DNA of 64,000 nucleotides from the NCBI GenBank assembly GCA_963971535.1, contig OZ020590.1, positions 153,368,034-153,432,033 on the forward strand, given 5' to 3'. Source of the DNA: Notolepis coatsorum (taxonomy: Eukaryota > Chordata > Actinopteri > Aulopiformes > Paralepididae). The position numbers and the translations under genes were made by a program. The notes below the pieces were generated by a model. It ran no database searches and had not been told where the DNA came from. It was given only the letters and a program-made list of their open reading frames with translations. Below, piece after piece: positions 33,800-43,394 of the stretch; positions within the stretch are counted from its first letter, which is position 1, and the number at the start of each line of letters is the position of its first letter.

Positions 33800-34484
33800 A
33801 GCTATCACCCCCTTACATCCCCCCTCCCTCTTCTCCCCTACTCTCGCTACCTTACTTATACCCACCCCACCAATGCTCCTCATCTTCCTAGCCCTCTCCA
33901 CCTGCTCCTCACTACCACACCCTACGGCCAGATTACCATCCCACAAAACTCGCGTACTTTACCTCACCTAATTGCTCGACAATGAGTTTGGGCAACTCGA
34001 GCCTACCTACTTTCCTCACTCCCCTCTCCCCCTCAAGCCTAACCACTATATGAATCACTTCTGCAACATAATTTCCTCCACCCTCGCCTTCTGACCCACT
34101 TGAGCTGTCGTCCCTCACTTTCTTCCTCTTGCTCTCCTTCCCCTCACTTACCTCCCTCTTCTTCTCCTCCTTCTCCATATCGTCACCACCCGACCCCTTA
34201 CCCTTGCCCTGGCTATTCTCGCCCCCATCACTGTCGCTCCTCCCCTTTCCCTCACTTACCTCCCTCTTCTTCTCCTCCTTCTCCATATCGTCACCACCCG
34301 ACCCCTTACCCTTGCCCTGGCTATTCTCGCCCCCATCACTGTCGCTCCTCCCCTTTCCCTCACTTACCCTCCTCTTCTTCCCCACCCTTTCCCACCCTTC
34401 TTTTTCACTCTCCTCCCCACTATACTCCATTCTGTCACAACCCGACTCCTTCCCTTTGCCCTGAGACTTGTTGAATATAATGAT
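33800..34484 (-). pseudogene. LINE ORF1 relic (I/Nimb-like)
   Basis: The minus-strand ORF (33933-34490) is highly charged, with an in-frame 36-aa (108-bp) tandem duplication (GGENSQGKGKGSGGDDM...). Its end, RLELPKLIVEQLGEVKYASF, resembles fish LINE ORF1 nucleic-acid-binding proteins. A frameshift near 33945 shifts the continuing similarity to another frame up to about 33800. The ORF1 role would be RNA binding in the retrotransposition particle; here it is broken. The ORF2 C-terminal relic of a possibly related element is at 36049-36540. Confidence 0.55.
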
Positions 34485-34998
34485 ACACAAATGTTCTAGA
34501 ATGTTTGATTATGACAGCATACTGTGACATCACGAATGCTCTAGAATGTTCCATTATGACAGCATACTGTGACATCACAAATGTTCTAGAATGGTTGACT
34601 ATGACATCATACTGTGACATCACGAATATTCTAGAAGGTTCTATTATGACAAATAATACGGTTCAATGACTTTATCTAAATCCAATCAATATTCCTAATG
34701 CCGTTTCAATGTAAGGTTATAAAAATAAACATATAAACATTCATATAATACAATAACCTAAATATATAGCTTTGGCTCCTCTACAATACACTTACCTAGG
34801 ATTTGACTTGATTCAACAACAAAGCAGTCGGGGCAATGGCAAGCCGAAAACGGTCGAAAGTGTAGTTATTTGAAGTTTGGATTTTTTTTCCCGACTGAGG
34901 TAGGTAGATTACATTTTTAGAGACTAAAGTACCGAAAAAGGGTACCGTTGGGTACCGGTATCGATTCACAGGTACCGGTACCGTATCGGTTCAAATGT
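34485..34998. mobile_element. Partial copy of a hAT element (right half)
   Basis: Nearly identical to 36541-37038, ending in the same 'ggtaccggtatcgattcac...' subterminal tract but lacking the terminus. It contains the HSE/CRE-like 45-bp array at 34490-34650. Confidence 0.75.
34490..34650. repeat. 45-bp HSE/CRE-like array, ~3.7 units
   Basis: Units are spaced exactly 45 bases (tctaga cores ending at 34500, 34545, 34590, 34635). The last unit has ttctagaaggttc, a perfect nTTCnnGAAnnTTC pattern; others miss one or two bases. Each is followed by tgaca(t/g)ca and tgacatca motifs. Confidence 0.8.
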
Positions 34999-35777
34999 GA
35001 ACGATAAATAAAGATCAAATCAAATCTAACTGAAGAAGTTATCCCTCTTCTAACAAGAGAGAAAAACGTATAGTTTAGCTTTAAACTATAACGTCATTGC
35101 TTATTAGGGATGGGTACCGAATTCGGTACTTTTAAAGGTACTTACCGAAACACATCGGTACTACCGAGTATCGATTCACGTGAGATACCGTAAAAGAAAG
35201 AAAAATAATTATTTTTTTTGCACTTTTTTTATATTTTTTTTAACCTTTTTTCTTTTCATGTCAACGTTCACACGCACAATATACGTATCAAGGCCGACGT
35301 TCCACTCTATTGGTTAAAGTTGCTTACTCGTGAGTAGTACGTTCGTTGATAAAGAAAAATAAGGTCCACAGCCGCTCCAGTGTAAAACAGATATCCAAAT
35401 GGTTTATTTCTCTTCCACAGCGAAGTCTTTCTTTACAGAAGTGATCCTAAAGTTATTTTCCTAAATATTCACGTCACTACAAGGTAAGAAAACTGTATTT
35501 TCCCCGTCTCCAAAATCACCGCCGACTCGACACATGAAAATTCCTCCTCACCTGAAAGCCGTAAATCAACTTGCCGGCTCTTTCCACAGCAAAACGGGCG
35601 GCAAGGCACCTTGGTTGAGAGATGCAGGCTTCAATCTATGTTGTTTAGTCTATCTGTTCAGTACTGCTCAGCACTGTTTCAAGATGCACAATGAGCTCTT
35701 CTTCTTCTTCTTTAGAATTTCCGGCAGTGTAGACGCATCGTGGCGTATTACTGCCCTCCACACTTCTTTTGATGATC

Positions 35778-35916
35778 TCTTCTTCTTCTTCTTCTTCTTC
35801 TTCTTCTTCTTCTTCTTCTTCTTCTTCTTCTTCTTCTTCTTCTTCTTCTTCTTCTTCTTCTTCTTCTTCTTCTTCTTCTTCTTCTTCTTCTTCTTCTTCT
35901 TCTTCTTCTTCTTCTT
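35778..35916. repeat. (CTT)n microsatellite
   Basis: About 45 CTT units in a nearly pure polypyrimidine tract. Poly-Ser and poly-Phe ORFs across it are artefacts. Confidence 0.95.
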
Positions 35917-36048
35917 TCTTGGCGTATTTCTTCCCTCCTCAGTTCTTATACTACACTAGTGGTGTGCCATCTTTAGGCCTCTTCAACTCACACTTTCTCC
36001 TTCTTCTCTGCTCCTCTTGCCTGTCCAATACTAATACATACACTAACG

Positions 36049-36540
36049 CTATATCCTCTGGTACAACTCTGAAGCATGCAGAAATGTCAGCACTGCCTCT
36101 GTGATCAGCTGGTGGTTCTCATTATCCATGCCAAAGAATGATTTAAGAGAGAAGGAAGAGACTCCCAAATCTACCAGACTTTTATAAAAGATTTCCCTCT
36201 CTTTCCTATACCTTTCACATTTTAGGAAGACATGCCCGACAGTTTCAGTCTCTCCACATTCACACACCCCATCTGGATGTTTGCCCACAATGCACAAGCT
36301 ACTGTTCAACCCACAGTGTCCCAGCCTCAGTCTACACATCTTCACCCTATCACTCCTTGACCCATATCCATCCACCTTGATCTTGACCCGAGGCTGCAGA
36401 GAGAAATAGTGCCTTCCCTTGGTCCCCCTTTCCCACTCAGCCTGCCACTCAGCCTCAACTCCTTTCTTTATCTTCTCTCTGAGTTCTACTCTTCCAATTG
36501 AAATGCCTATCTCTTCCTCCCTTCCCAGGCTCTGTAGAGA
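36049..36540 (-). pseudogene. LINE ORF2 C-terminal relic (I/Nimb-like)
   Basis: The minus-strand frame includes RLRLGHCGLNSSLCIVGKHP and a Cys/His cluster (CECGETETVGHVFLKC), characteristic of the segment after RNase H in I-group LINEs of fish. The same frame continues upstream of the Met at 36373-36375 to about 36530. The end at 36049-36051 is the natural stop. No catalytic RT remains. Confidence 0.65.
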
Positions 36541-36564
36541 GAATTGTTGAATATCTATAGATAC

Positions 36565-36690
36565 ACAAATGTTCTAGACTGTTTGATTATGACAGCATAC
36601 TGTGACATCACAAATGTTCTAGAATGGTTGACTATGACATCATACTGTGACATCACGAATGTTCTAGAAGGTTCTATTATGACAAATAAT
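36565..36690. repeat. 45-bp HSE/CRE-like array, ~3 units (second copy)
   Basis: tctaga cores 45 bases apart at 36578, 36623 and 36668. The third unit has the perfect ttctagaaggttc. It lies inside the hAT at 35105-39358. Confidence 0.8.
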
Positions 36691-37523
36691 ACGGTCCAAT
36701 GACTTTATCTAAATCCAATCAATATTCCTAATGCCGTTTCAATGTAAGGTTATAAAAATAAACATATAAACATTCATATAATACAATAACCTAAATATAT
36801 AGCTTTGGCTCCTCTACAATACACTTACCTAGGATTTTACTTGATTCAACAACAAAGCAGTCGGGGCAATGGCAAGCCGAAATCGGTCGAAAGTGTAGTT
36901 ATTTGAAGTTTGGATATTTTTTTTCCGACTGAGGTAGGTAGATTACATTTTTAGAGACTAAAGTACAGAAAAAGGGTACCGTTGGGTACCGGTATCGATT
37001 CACAGGTACCGGTACCGTGTCGGTTCAAATGTGAACGTACCAGTGGAGGTTTCTCTATGACAACACGTGAAACACAAATTCACTCATAATTCATAATTAT
37101 TATTAATTTACATATACCTATATACAAAAAAAAAAAAAAAAAAACTATATATATATATTTTTTTTTAAATTATTATTATTATTTTTTTTTATTATAAATG
37201 TTTTCCTCTGTAAAAGAAATGCCAGTGAATTTTTTTTTATTCAAAAATGGCCAAAATTGCCAGCTCTGAGCAGGCCTGCACTGCAGTATTGCCTGCAGTA
37301 ATTATTCGTGAAGAAAACTTCACAGGTGTGACCCATTGTTAAATAAATAATAAATAACAGCGAATCAAAATAGGCTATTAACTTCATCTAAGAACGGTCT
37401 GTGCAGTTAAACTCTTGCCATTGAATGGAGGATTGATTGATTGACAGCCCTTGACATCCAATACACGGAGGTTGAATATGATTGGCAGCCTTGCAAATCC
37501 AATCAGAGATTTCTGCATTGCAA

Positions 37524-37772
37524 AGTCAAAATGGGTCCAGCTGCATGTGAGGAGGATAGGTTTAGCTCGGGCCAATCTCAAGTTTCCCAAGTTTCTTTAT
37601 TAGTTGTCATACAGAAGTACAGAATACTTTTATTCAAAATGTAACATAAAGAAGCATTTTGTATAAAAGTATTCTGTACTTCTGTATGACAACTAATAAA
37701 GAAACTTGAGAAACTTGAGATTGGCCCGAGCTAAACCTATCCTCCTCACATGCAGCTGGACCCATTTTGACT
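37524..37772. repeat. Near-perfect hairpin, 118-bp arms, 13-nt loop
   Basis: 37524-37641 pairs with 37655-37772. I find two mismatches. The arm ends in a LINE/SINE-like tail ('tttattagttgtcatacag'). The pairing could form a cruciform or, if transcribed, a long double-stranded RNA. Confidence 0.92.
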
Positions 37773-38146
37773 ATGTGAAAGTTGAGACTATGAGAAAGTT
37801 GTTGTTTAGTAGTTAGTAAGCTGTACAGCTATAACAAGTCAGGCTAAATTAAACTTTGCGCCAACATTAGGACCGAAGTATAAACCAGCAACTGAGCAAC
37901 ATGAAGAAGTGGATTTATGCATCTGGATCAGAAAAAACATTGTGGATGAAAAAGTAAGTAGCTACAGTGCTTGTATGCTAACAGTAGCTAGGCAGCTTAG
38001 CCTACATCACAATGATAATCACCAAGCTAACTTACTGTACACACTGTAGGGCTGGGCAATTAATTGAAACAGAATCGCGATATCGATTCATAGACCTATG
38101 CAATCTAATTTCTAAGTTATGACTATTTTCTTTTATTAAAAAAAAA

Positions 38147-38147
38147 C

Positions 38148-38185
<38 letters not shown>

Positions 38186-38695
38186 TATTTGATCTGGGTT
38201 GAACATGATTTGTGGAACTCCCTCTGGTGTTGTGGTCGTGGTATTCACTGACCTTTGGGAAGTATTTCGACATGCACATGGGTATCTTAGTGGTGTAGTG
38301 TATCTTGTAGACCAGGCCCATTGCAAGTTGCTGTACTCTGTCGTCTACTCTAAGCCATCCTAGGTTGTCAAAGTGGACAGGGGTGAGGTGGGTTTTAGGA
38401 GTAAGGTCAAGCAGTAGTCTGACCAGTTTGTTTTGTGATGTTTGTAATCTTGTTTTTAGTGCCTTTGAGGTGCTTTGGTACCATGAGGTGCAAGCATAGT
38501 CGTAGTACCCTTGAATGAGTGCTCCTGTTAGAGTCTTCAAGGTATTCTTGTTTACCAGAGAGGAGATCCGGTACAGGAATCTAGTTCGTTGGTTGACTTA
38601 GTTTTATTACATTGGATCCCATTTTGTCACAGGAAAGATTTGCCTCTATAGGATGGAACCCAGGTAGGTAATTTCATCTTTCCTTTTAAGATAAG
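38147..38695 (-). mobile_element. LINE family B fragment (minus)
   Basis: The minus-strand frame runs from KTLTGALIQGYYDYACTSWY to MSKYFPKVSEYHDHNTRGSS and breaks into an A-run (T-run 38147-38184). Upstream it extends to about 38695. Confidence 0.75.
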
Positions 38696-38775
38696 ATAAG
38701 ATATTCCTTTATTGATCCCCTTGGGGAAATTCAGGCATCATAGCAGCATGGGGGAAGGGGGGGGGGGGTACAGGT
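38696..38775 (-). mobile_element. LINE 3' end with (aagat)n tail
   Basis: 'taagataagatattcctttattgatccccttggggaaatt' in outline: the common fish LINE tail in which 'ttattgatcccc' and 'ggggaaatt' flank a small palindrome. Confidence 0.6.
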
Positions 38776-39044
38776 AGTGAAAACAACACAAGCAGTGTAA
38801 ACAAATAGGTCAATATAATTTACTATCTAACTAACTGAAATATACATTATTCATTATTCACAGTATCACAGTATCCACATAAGGTGCAGTATGCATAAGG
38901 TAGTGTTATTGTCCTACTTGGGTTCCTATTAGTTCTAGGTCGATGTCTGGCAGCAGTCCCTGCCCACTGTTGTGGAGCCTGATGGCCACTGGTATGAAGG
39001 ACTGTCCGAGGCGGTTAGTTGAGTGTCGGGGGGGTATGAGTCTG

Positions 39045-39235
39045 TGGCTTCCTTGTCACCTTCACCTAATATGTTTTGATCTGGTCAGGTGCGCTGTCAC
39101 CTAAAATGTTTTGATCTGATCAGGTGCGCTGTCACCTAATATGATTTCATCTGGTCAGGTGCGCTGTCACCTAATATGTTTTCATCTGGTCAGGTCCGCT
39201 GTCACCTAATGTTAATATGTTTTCATCTGTGTCCA
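39045..39235. repeat. 40-bp tandem repeat, ~4.5 units
   Basis: 'cacctaatatgttttgatct' + 'ggtcaggtgcgctgt' repeats, with substitutions and one 6-bp insertion. Confidence 0.85.
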
Positions 39236-39793
39236 CTGACCACTGACACACAGTGGGGGATGTTTTAAAAATATTATTTAATATATAATATAATATAATA
39301 ATTTGTGCTTCACCTAAAAATTTGGTCAGCAGCCTCCACTGGAACGTACCCATCCCTATTGCTTATGTCCAGAGATTCCAGCTTTGATAACTAAAGTAAT
39401 GACACTTGACTTACCTGTTATATTATGTTTTGCCTTTTTAAACATGTCCCTTATCACGCTGTCCACGACAGCTGTCACGAGACGCGCACTGAGACCTGGC
39501 CAGTATACCGCGGGACCTTTTATGAAACATTCTGATATTTTCGCGGGTACAAGACCACTGCACAAGACCTGCGAAAATATCTCCATAACAGTTAAATACG
39601 CCTATATGGGCTAAAGAGTTATGATAATAATAATAAATGTAACGAGTGATCATAATAAAATGTCTATTCGATTCATGCATGTCTGACTGTTAAACAAGTA
39701 CAAAATTATGTAAATATGTTGTTAGAATGGTACAAATATTCATCTGGTGACATTCTTCATAGCATTAACACATTTATTGACCCAGAAAATGTA

Positions 39794-40590
39794 TAGTTTG
39801 ACACCAAAATTGATCTTCTATGTTCAACATTCTAACAACAAACCCTAACCCAACATTCACATTTTTGGCAGTTGTTAGAATGTTCGACACATTTGTACCA
39901 CATGCACAAACCTGCTTGATTATTGCCCCAAATAGCATGCAAGTTGGACAAAGTGGGTATGTCTGGAAAGAAGAGGCTTGTGGGTACCTATAAAACCAAT
40001 GTGCACTCTGATATATTCATGTGAATATCCAAGGGACCTTTTGGAAGATGAGCATGGCAGTTTTTTTCTAGGCAAAAATTTTACATAACTTTGAATCATT
40101 GCCTATTAAAACCCCCTTCCCAACAGTTGGGCTTAAAGGGGAACTATTTTACTATTTCTTTCACTATTTGGGCACTTTTACACAATTCCTGTGAGTTTAT
40201 GGAACACCTCTGTAATTATATATTTTTTTAATTCATTGTTTTGTATTTCTAATCAAGTCCTCAAAAACAGCATTTTTCTACCTCAAGATCTCGAGCCGTT
40301 TTGAGGCTGGGCTCCTAAACCACTGTGTGGCCTGGTGGCATCTGCCACATTATCATGCAGCTGAGTCTCTCTGACATCACAAATCATCACAATTTCAGAT
40401 GACTCAGTTCAGTGAGGGTGAATATTGTGAGAGGAGAATTGGAAGAATGCGCCAATATGAGAATTAGAGACATAGATCATATTAATATAAGTCCACATAG
40501 CTAGGAAACAATGCTAAACACTGAAAAAGGCCATTTATAAGATAGTTCCCCTTTAATGAAAATGATACCAATAGAAAGCTTAGCTTCTCT
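39794..40590. repeat. Inverted-repeat arm 2 (with MITE inside)
   Basis: Reverse complement of 32798-33142, interrupted by the TTAA element at 40137-40552. Confidence 0.8.
40137..40552. mobile_element. piggyBac-like MITE, 416 bp
   Basis: Inverted ends aggggaacta... and ...tagttcccct with TTAA on both sides (40133-40136 and 40553-40556). Arm 1 (32798-33142) has the single TTAA at the corresponding place, a natural empty site. Confidence 0.82.
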
Positions 40591-40839
40591 AGTTTACAGG
40601 GATACCAATACCTTTGTGTTCGCTCAAATATTGAGCCCGCTATGGACCAAGATATTTATTAATGGGCAGAACCTTGATTTTACATGGCGGCCATCTTGAA
40701 ATCCATCATGATGACGTGGCCCCTACCCCAAAATGAAAGCTATGATGATGAGGAACACGTGGGGAAAATTTGGTGCTTTTGTCCGGCGTGTCCACATCCT
40801 TCTCAAATCTGATGCTAAGCCACCGCACTAACATTGATG

Positions 40840-41190
40840 TGGCATAATTGCGAAACGTGTTTAGTCCCTTGTTTGAGCCGAATCTGGGTTTAACATGATT
40901 TGTGGAGCTCCCTCTGGTGTTGTGATCGTGTTGTGATCGAATTTTGTTTTTAGCGCCTTTGAGGTGCTTTGGTACCATGAGGTGCAAGCATAGTCGTACA
41001 GTAGTACCCTTGAATGAGTGCTCCTGCCAGAGTCTTCAGGGTATTCTTGTTTACCAGAGAGGAGATCCGGTACAAGAATCGAGTTCGTTGGTGGACTTTT
41101 TTTATTACATTGGATGCCATTTTGTCACAGGAAAGATTAGCCTCTAGGAAGGAACCCAGGTAGGTAATTTCATCTTTCCTTGTTACTGTA
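40840..41190 (-). mobile_element. LINE family B fragments (minus)
   Basis: Two adjoining minus-strand pieces: the NHVKPRFGSNKGLNTFRNYA part (40840-40940) and the upstream part (40950-41180) shared with 38460-38695. An internal deletion joins them. Confidence 0.7.
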
Positions 41191-41214
41191 TGTACTGTGT
41201 GGATTGATTGAACA

Positions 41215-41757
41215 CTTTATTAAATGGGCCTGGTCTACAAGATACACTACACCACTAAGGTACCCATGTACATGTCGAAATACTTCCCAAAGGTCAGTGA
41301 ATACCACTCCCACAACACCAGAGGGAGCTCCACAAATCATGTTCAACCCAGATTCGGCTCAAACAAGGGACTAAACACTTTTCGCAATTATGCCACAACA
41401 ATGTGGAACGCCCTACCCACAGCCGTAAAGGAATGTGAATCACTACCCTCCTTCAAAACCGCCCTCAAAGAGCACCTACGGGAGACTGCAATTAGAAACT
41501 GGTCACTGTAAATTCCAAACCCCCCCACCCACCCACCCCCTCCTAATGTACAGTCTCCTCCCCACCGTATGTATATATTTTCTTTTAGGATCTCTGGGTA
41601 ACAGTACTGTATATTTGCATATCGTATATGTCACAAATGTAACAGTACTATATACCTGTATGTCCCTATGTCATAAATATCATGAATTGAAAATGGGGGA
41701 CCCTGATGTAAACAAGACGAAAGTCTTTCTCTGGTCTCCAGTTTTCATTCATTCATA
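41215..41757 (+). mobile_element. LINE family B fragment (plus)
   Basis: 95 codons open from MGLVYKIHYTTKVPMYMSKY to a stop at 41509-41511, then the 3' UTR and a short (attc)n tail. The head meets the minus-strand fragment at 40840-41190, giving a head-to-head pair. Confidence 0.8.
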
Positions 41758-41828
41758 CTACTGAGCAATAGTGCTAATCAGATGTATGTACAGAGTTGTT
41801 GTATTAATATGTATCTATCCATATATAT

Positions 41829-41940
41829 TGTGACATCCTCCAGGCACGATGCAGTATACAAGTAGATTTCTTGAACTGATTTGAATGAAGCTTGTCCATT
41901 CTCCATCCAAACCGTAAATACATACACAATACATACAAAT
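41829..41940 (-). repeat. Possible distal part of ERV 3' LTR
   Basis: If the BEL/Pao element at 41941-51006 is removed, this joins 51007-51366 to give a ~470-bp block reading (minus strand) TGTAATGG...GATGTCACA. The sequence left of 41829 resembles 6449-6500, so a boundary here is plausible. Inference only. Confidence 0.35.
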
Positions 41941-43301
41941 TGTAACTGAGGGGTACAATTCCCTGACTGTATTGATAAGTATGGTATCATTAAACCACTA
42001 CCGCTTTATGTACTTTAACTACTGGCCATACAGTACACGATATCTAAATATGATGAACACTTTCCACAATGAAATCGGTTCCAGTCAAAGGTAATAATCA
42101 AATATTTAATGGAGCAAAAGGTACATAGAATATTTATCTTACATTTATCATTTGAATGCACTTGTAAGGCAAATGAGTACTCGTAGGCAAGTCAACACTG
42201 AATGTCCAATCTCTGGTTACGCAGGAAGCAAGTATACAACCTGGCTCTTAGGGAATTACATCTATGGTACAATTAATGATATAGCGGGATATTCTGGAGG
42301 GGGTCCTCCCGGTTGTAAGCCGGTAGGGGGGGTAGGAGAGCCGTCGGTAGTAGACCGTCTGGTCAACGATATCTATGGAGACTTCAAGTACAGAAGACAG
42401 TGCAATAGACTCTTGATCCGCAGATGAATACACCTTGGTTCTCTTGTAGGCTGTAGCTCCACAATGAAGAAGAAGCTAGGCGACCTCAGTCTCTCTGAGC
42501 GCCGACTCAACTTGACTCCTCTCGGGGGTAAATCCAACACTCACAGGCGTCGGCGATTATCCGCTCCACAAATCACAGTACCAAAGCAAATATATATTCC
42601 AGCCGCATAGGGCTCAGCAGTCGTCGGGTAGGTAATCCAGTGTACATGTCCCTCGGTCCTCGCCTAGATCTCCTCGGATGAAAGCGCCATGTGGTCGGCC
42701 CAACCTGGATAAGACTCTAGATAACACGAGGAAGCGTTGGAGATGCTGGTCACTTTAGAACTCTAACCGCACGATGCACCATACACGATAGACTATTATT
42801 ACTTGATAGAAATACGTCGCACTCGACGGTACAGTGCCAAACTCTGACAATTCAGTTATTAATTCGCACGAGGTCTCAATGCTATTCTAAGGCCAAACAG
42901 GCCATACTTCACCGCACGTCGTATCGTGGGTGAGGCTTCACGTTCTGTTACTAAGTTGGGAAGAAGGGTAAGAGACTTCTACATTTACTTGCGCCATATT
43001 TATATGCACGGTGAACAAATAGTGCCACTCTCATTTCGGTAGCCGTATCCCTGAGCGGAGCCGGGGCTAGTACGGACATGTCTCGTCGGTACCTTTGAAC
43101 TTGACGCCAGGGGCTGGTCCCCTGGCGCCTGGTCCTTTGTCCAATAAGAGAATGAACTATTATGGGCTATAGTAGGCTAAAGGGATATTCCGTGTATATG
43201 TACAAGGAATATACAAGGGATATCAAACGACATACAAATACTATTCAATATATATCCATAAATAAATATATATATTCGGTTTAATCTGATCCTTCGTAAC
43301 A
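41941..43301 (-). repeat. BEL/Pao 3' LTR
   Basis: 1361 bp, minus-strand ends TGTTACGAAGG... and ...CCTCAGTTACA. The 91-aa and 61-aa ORFs inside it are LTR shadows. Confidence 0.95.
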
Positions 43302-43314
43302 GCCGCCCCCTAAT
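43302..43314 (-). other. BEL/Pao polypurine tract
   Basis: Minus strand reads 'agggggcggc' directly before the 3' LTR. This is the expected place for plus-strand DNA priming. Confidence 0.75.
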
Positions 43315-43394
43315 TAGTCCCACCTAATTAGCTAAGCAGAGACAGATTAACCGCACTGTCCACTACTCAATGTCCGCTGTGAGGGTCAGTCAGT

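Larger units (their letters stand above)
37041..39341. mobile_element. Inner hAT element
   Basis: Ends cagtggagg and cctccactg; perfect 8-bp duplication gaacgtac at 37033-37040 and 39342-39349. No transposase. It holds a long hairpin, LINE fragments and a 40-bp tandem repeat. Confidence 0.85.
35105..39358. mobile_element. hAT element containing another hAT
   Basis: The left end tagggatgggtacc and the right end gtacccatcccta are inverted. A perfect 8-bp duplication, ttgcttat, lies at 35097-35104 and 39359-39366. Without the inner hAT (37041-39341 plus its duplication) the element is about 1.95 kb and non-autonomous. It carries a (CTT)n tract and a LINE relic. Confidence 0.85.

Noticed and set aside
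33933-34490. Novel charged nuclear protein
   Set aside because: The C-terminal block and the continuing frame-shifted similarity fit a LINE ORF1 relic; the repeats are a 108-bp internal duplication.
35534-36104. Poly-Phe and poly-Ser proteins
   Set aside because: Translation of a (CTT)n microsatellite.
42152-42427. 91-aa ORF repeated at 49857-50132
   Set aside because: Lies inside the BEL/Pao LTR and is identical only because the LTRs are; the third LTR does not keep it.
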